Positions 60,929 through 64,000 of a DNA stretch of 64,000 nt are shown piece by piece. The notes beneath the pieces are model-generated. The model made no database searches. It was given only the letters and a program-made list of their open reading frames with translations, and was not told the DNA's origin. The stretch is from contig JBCCOV010000003.1 in NCBI GenBank assembly GCA_039039985.1, positions 13,920-77,919 of the forward strand. The letters are read 5' to 3'. Positions within the stretch are counted from its first letter, which is position 1, and every line of letters begins with the position of its first letter. The DNA is from JBCBWG01 sp039039985. Its GTDB lineage: Bacteria; Pseudomonadota; Alphaproteobacteria; Rhizobiales; Hyphomicrobiaceae. Position numbers and translations under genes: made by a program.

Positions 60929-63589
60929 TCAGTTCGCGGATGTGTCAAGTATTTTGGTGGCAATTTCGAACACGTCACGGGACAAGGTTGGATCTCCGGC
61001 AACGGTTTGCAATGCGGCCTTTGCGTGCTTGCGGCGGCCCGGCTCCAGCGATCTCCAACTCGAAAACGCACTCAGAAGCCGTGCGGCGACTTGAGGGTTG
61101 AAGGCGTTGATTGCACAGACCTGATCAGCCACGAAGCGATATCCGGCGCCATCCGGTCGATTGAACTGGACTGGGTTCTGATTTGCGAACACGCCGACGA
61201 CCGCCCGGATCTTGTTTGGCGTTGTGGCACTGTACATTGGGTGTTTCGTGAGTTTTTTGACCCGTCCCAGTGTCGCGTTCGCCGGAGCGATCGCCTGCAC
61301 GGAAAACCACGTATCGACCACCAGATGATCGTGGCGCCATGTCGCGAAAAAGTCGTCAAGAACCTGCGTGCGGTCGCGGTTGCCGGACACAGCGTACAGC
61401 GAGAGGGCTTGCAGTTGATCGGTCATATTGCGCGCTGTTTCGTAGTGCGCAGCCAGCGTTTCACGATCGTCCTTACGGTTGCGCGCGACTAAGAGAGCCA
61501 ACGCCGTGTTGCGTAGCGATCTTTTCCCTGTCTGCTCCGCCGTCGGTGCGAATGCCTCCGTGACGCGGTTGTCGTTATAGAGCGCGACCAGTTCCTGGCC
61601 GAGTTGCTGGGCAAGACGCTTATGAAATGCGCGCCGAGCCGCATGGACGGCATCGGGATCGACATTGCGTCGGATCTCGCGGGCAATGTCGAGCTCACTC
61701 GGTAGTCGCAGCAACTCGGCGCGGTACGCCGCAGAAATCGTGGTGTCGCTGATCGGCGCGCGCAGGGCGTCAGCAAAGGCATCGATGCGCGATCTGTGTT
61801 CGTCGGTCATGGTGTTCGCGCGCGCCATCGCGATCAGCGCCCGCATAGCGTAGTCGTTGCCCGATTGCCAACGCGCAAACGGGTCAGTGTCATGTGCGAT
61901 CAGGAATGTCAGATCCTTGTCGGACTGCGGCGACGTATTCTTGACCGGCGCGGAGAAGCCGCGAAGTGCCGAAAGTACGGGGCGTTGCGTCACGTTGGTG
62001 AGCTTGAACGTCTGCGTGGCCTTGGTGACGTGAAGCACGCCGTCGCTCACCGGTCCGCTGCCGGCCAACTCCAGCGGCAGCTCGCTGCCGTCACGTGCAA
62101 TGAGACCAACGCGAAGCGGAATATGGAGCGGCTTCTTCTTCTCCTGACCGGGTGTCGGTGGCTGGGCCTGGGTGACCGTGAGCTGTGCCGTTTGTTTGAT
62201 TTTATCAAAGCTCAAGGCGCAATGCAGTTCCGGTGTGCCCGCCTGACTGTACCACAGCCGGAACTGCTTGAGGCTGACGTCGGTTGCGTCCTCAAAACAG
62301 GTTATGAAGTCTTCGACAGTCGCGGCCTCTCCATCATGGCGGGAGAAGTAGAGATCCATGCCTTTGGCGAACCCGTCCGATCCGAGGACAGTCTCGATCA
62401 TGCGGACAAGTTCTGCGCCCTTTTCGTAGACAGTGGATGTATAAAAGTTATTGATTTCTATGTAACTTTCCGGACGCACCGGGTGCGCGAGCGGGCCGGC
62501 GTCCTCGGCAAACTGATAGGCGCGCAGATGTCGGACATCGTTAATGCGTTGTACGGGGCGCGAGCGTTCGTCTGATGTGAACTCCTGGTCGCGATAAACT
62601 GTGAGGCCTTCTTTGAGACAGAGTTGAAACCAGTCGCGGCAGGTGATGCGATTGCCCGTCCAGTTGTGGAAGTACTCATGTGCGACGACCGCTTCGATGG
62701 CTTCGAACATGCTATCGGTCGCCGTTTCCGGTGACGCCAGAATCAGTCGGTCGTTGAAGATGTTGAGGCCTTTGTTCTCCATCGCGCCCATGTTGAAGTC
62801 GGAGACGGCGACGATGTTGAAGACGTCCAGGTCGTACTCGCGCCCGTAACGCTGCTCGTCCCACGCCATGGAACGCTTGAGGGAGTCCATCGCCCACGCA
62901 CACCGCTCTTCTTTGCCGGGCTCGCAGTAGATTGTCAGGTCGACGTGGCGCCCGGATGCCGTGCGGAACGTGGACGCAACCGGCGCGAGGTTGCCGCCGA
63001 CCAGGGCGAACAGGTAGGAGGGCTTCGGATGGGGGTCTTTCCAGACCGCATAGTGCCGACTGCCATCGCCGCACGTGCCACGCTCTACCGGATTGCCGTT
63101 CGACAACAAGACCGGAACCTGCTTGCGGTCCCCTTCCACACGACACCGATAGACAGACAAGACGTCCGGCCGATCCAGAAAGTACGTAATACGCCTGAAG
63201 CCTTCGGCTTCGCACTGGGTGCAGTAGACGCCATTGGACCGGTAAAGCCCGGACAACGCCTTGTTCGCGTCCGGATTGATCTTAGTCGTGATGGCGAGTT
63301 TGAACGGCTGGTCCGGAAGCTGGCGCAGCTCGAGACTGTCCTGGGTCAGGGCATAGCGCTTATCTGACAGAGCCTCGCCGTCGATCGCGACGTCCAACAG
63401 CTCCAGGTTTTCGCCGTCAAGACGCAGCTTGGTGCTTGAGCGCGCTGCCGGATTCGGCCGAACTTTCAATACGGAACGAACGATTGTCTCGGTGGGATGC
63501 AAAGAAACATCGAGATCGACCCGGTCAATCAGGTGACTGGACGGGCGGTAATCTCTGAGCCGGATCGGGCGCGGGGTGTCGGTCTTCAT
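60929..63589 (-). CDS. pepN: Aminopeptidase N (M1 zinc metallopeptidase)
   Basis: An 886-residue cytoplasmic enzyme that removes N-terminal residues from peptides. The substrate motif GAMENKGLNIF precedes the zinc site HEYFH (304-308), and the third ligand is the Glu of LKEGLTVYRDQEF (E327). The sequence beginning IRLRDYRPSSHLIDRVDLDV is the usual start of the proteobacterial PepN subfamily, and the C-terminal helical domain (ALYNDNR.., FSSWRSLE) is complete. A short ribosome site (AGGA) follows four tandem 13-base repeats upstream of the start. Confidence 0.97.
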   Translation of the reverse strand: MKTDTPRPIRLRDYRPSSHLIDRVDLDVSLHPTETIVRSVLKVRPNPAARSSTKLRLDGENLELLDVAIDGEALSDKRYALTQDSLELRQLPDQPFKLAITTKINPDANKALSGLYRSNGVYCTQCEAEGFRRITYFLDRPDVLSVYRCRVEGDRKQVPVLLSNGNPVERGTCGDGSRHYAVWKDPHPKPSYLFALVGGNLAPVASTFRTASGRHVDLTIYCEPGKEERCAWAMDSLKRSMAWDEQRYGREYDLDVFNIVAVSDFNMGAMENKGLNIFNDRLILASPETATDSMFEAIEAVVAHEYFHNWTGNRITCRDWFQLCLKEGLTVYRDQEFTSDERSRPVQRINDVRHLRAYQFAEDAGPLAHPVRPESYIEINNFYTSTVYEKGAELVRMIETVLGSDGFAKGMDLYFSRHDGEAATVEDFITCFEDATDVSLKQFRLWYSQAGTPELHCALSFDKIKQTAQLTVTQAQPPTPGQEKKKPLHIPLRVGLIARDGSELPLELAGSGPVSDGVLHVTKATQTFKLTNVTQRPVLSALRGFSAPVKNTSPQSDKDLTFLIAHDTDPFARWQSGNDYAMRALIAMARANTMTDEHRSRIDAFADALRAPISDTTISAAYRAELLRLPSELDIAREIRRNVDPDAVHAARRAFHKRLAQQLGQELVALYNDNRVTEAFAPTAEQTGKRSLRNTALALLVARNRKDDRETLAAHYETARNMTDQLQALSLYAVSGNRDRTQVLDDFFATWRHDHLVVDTWFSVQAIAPANATLGRVKKLTKHPMYSATTPNKIRAVVGVFANQNPVQFNRPDGAGYRFVADQVCAINAFNPQVAARLLSAFSSWRSLEPGRRKHAKAALQTVAGDPTLSRDVFEIATKILDTSAN

Positions 63590-63596
63590 AGAAAGT

Positions 63597-63648
63597 CCTG
63601 ATGCTTGGGCCTGATACTGGGGCCTGATGCTGGAGCCTGACGCTGGAG
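63597..63648. repeat. Four tandem 13-bp repeats in the pepN leader
   Basis: Units read CCTGATGCTTGGG (63597-63609), CCTGATACTGGGG (63610-63622), CCTGATGCTGGAG (63623-63635) and CCTGACGCTGGAG (63636-63648) on the plus strand, followed by a partial fifth. They lie seven bases upstream of the pepN start on the minus strand, so they would be transcribed as the 5' leader. They may be a slippage-prone repeat. Confidence 0.85.
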
Positions 63649-63662
63649 CATGCCGGAGCCTT

Positions 63663-63820
63663 TCAGAGTCAGCTGGAACCGTCCCACACTTCGTAGCTGC
63701 AACCTGGCCGGCGGCTTATGAAATCGTGCCTATGCCTTGCCGGGCCGGAGGCCTGGACGGCAAAGCGGTACCGCCCGAGATAGAGAGACCTCAAACGGAA
63801 CGAAACCTTGCCCGTGTGGG
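63663..63820. repeat. Copy of the dispersed palindromic repeat element
   Basis: The left arm, 63663-63689, matches 41095-41121 at 24 of 27 bases, sharing AGCTGGAACC and TCCCACAC. An inner imperfect hairpin around 63704-63748 carries a 13-base string ATGAAATCGTGCC (63718-63730) that occurs exactly, in reverse complement, in the inner hairpin at 41156-41168. A GTGTGGG at 63814-63820 could pair with CCCACAC at 63683-63689 as the outer arm. The copy is more diverged than the one at 41 kb. Confidence 0.6.
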
Positions 63821-63928
63821 TTATCGCGCGCGAATTCCGATGTCGAGGCTGCGCACCAAATTTCCTGCCCGCCGTTACATATCGAGGACGCTTCATCGGT
63901 GGGGCAGCTGACAAGTCAACCGTTTCGA

Positions 63929-64000
63929 TCAGCCCAGAAACTCCTGACGCACCGCCTCTGTGTGGGCGCCGATTGCTGGTACGTCACCAAGTGGTTTATC
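63929..64000 (-). CDS. C-terminal end of a probable CaiB/BaiF CoA-transferase
   Basis: Only the last 23 residues are inside the window: DKPLGDVPAIGAHTEAVRQE followed by FLG and a TGA stop (63929-63931). The pattern P-x-G-x-HT-x-x-V-x-x-E-x-L-G is the usual C-terminus of CaiB/BaiF family III CoA-transferases. The gene continues beyond base 64000, and the catalytic Asp cannot be seen. It is on the same strand as pepN, 339 bases upstream of it. Confidence 0.6.
   Translation of the reverse strand, partial: DKPLGDVPAIGAHTEAVRQEFLG

Larger units (their letters stand above)
63590..63928. other. Repeat-rich interval upstream of pepN
   Basis: These 339 bases hold no gene that I can support; the short open frames have no coding character. 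The part next to pepN is a 13-base tandem repeat (63597-63648) and the middle is a copy of the dispersed palindromic element (63663-63820). The pepN promoter must lie here on the minus strand, but no clear boxes were found. Confidence 0.6.

Noticed and set aside
1..64000. Search for CRISPR arrays, toxin-antitoxin pairs, restriction systems, prophage or transposase genes, tRNA and rRNA
   Set aside because: Nothing meeting a reasonable standard was seen. The segment looks like conserved core chromosome with a few small repeats.

Overview
The window is a 64 kb chromosomal segment of an alphaproteobacterium, most likely of the order Hyphomicrobiales (Rhizobiales). Two gene orders typical of that group support this: dgt-argS-SPOR-nagZ-scpAB-tatABC-serS-surE-nlpD followed by yajC-secDF, and feuPQ-cycHJKL(ccmIEFH)-degP-two-component system-glnE. 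GatCAB in place of a glutaminyl-tRNA synthetase route, TrmFO and an NDUFAF3/NDUFAF6-type gene pair also fit. DNA is GC-rich and dense with genes, many joined by ATGA or GTGA overlaps. I saw no rRNA, tRNA, CRISPR array, phage or transposase gene.

Layout. 1-14.3 kb: end of a dGTPase-like gene, argS, a SPOR-domain cell-envelope protein, nagZ (muropeptide recycling), scpA/scpB (condensin partners), an orphan ABC ATPase, the tatABC export operon, serS, surE and an NlpD-like LytM lipoprotein. 14.3-23.2 kb: a DUF815 ATPase on the minus strand, a small secreted protein, a peptidoglycan amidase, then yajC-secD-secF with homologues of the mitochondrial complex I assembly factors NDUFAF3 and NDUFAF6, and a large secreted SGNH hydrolase. 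23.2-31.5 kb: a membrane-anchored asparagine-synthase-like PP-loop protein, trmFO, a lipoprotein with a possible Cys-His-Asp triad, ridA-thioesterase, small envelope proteins, an SDR, an aldo/keto reductase and a lytic-transglycosylase-like protein. 31.5-39.1 kb: YbaK, gatC-gatA, chorismate mutase, a large L,D-transpeptidase and gatB-GNAT. 39.2-42.6 kb: two VOC proteins, a metallophosphoesterase and an NtaA-type flavin monooxygenase.

42.7-56.7 kb: a FeuN-like small periplasmic protein with FeuP/FeuQ, the cytochrome c maturation genes ccmI-E-F-H, degP, a second OmpR-type two-component pair and glnE. 56.8-60.7 kb: a secreted protein with seven EF-hand-like loops, then an ECF sigma factor, anti-sigma factor and CnrX/ZraP-like periplasmic sensor joined by start/stop overlaps, facing a histidine-kinase-like protein with an eroded ATPase domain. 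60.9-64 kb: pepN and the last codons of a probable CaiB/BaiF CoA-transferase.

The common thread is the cell envelope: export (Tat, Sec), peptidoglycan turnover (NagZ, NlpD, amidase, LT-like, L,D-transpeptidase), envelope proteolysis (DegP) and envelope sensing (FeuNPQ, the second TCS, the ECF module). The points most worth a second look are the EF-hand/ECF/sensor module with its neighbouring pseudokinase, the membrane-tethered AsnB-like enzyme, the FeuN candidate, and a dispersed palindromic repeat with parts near 8.2, 41.1 and 63.7 kb. I found no clearly new multi-gene defence or mobile system.
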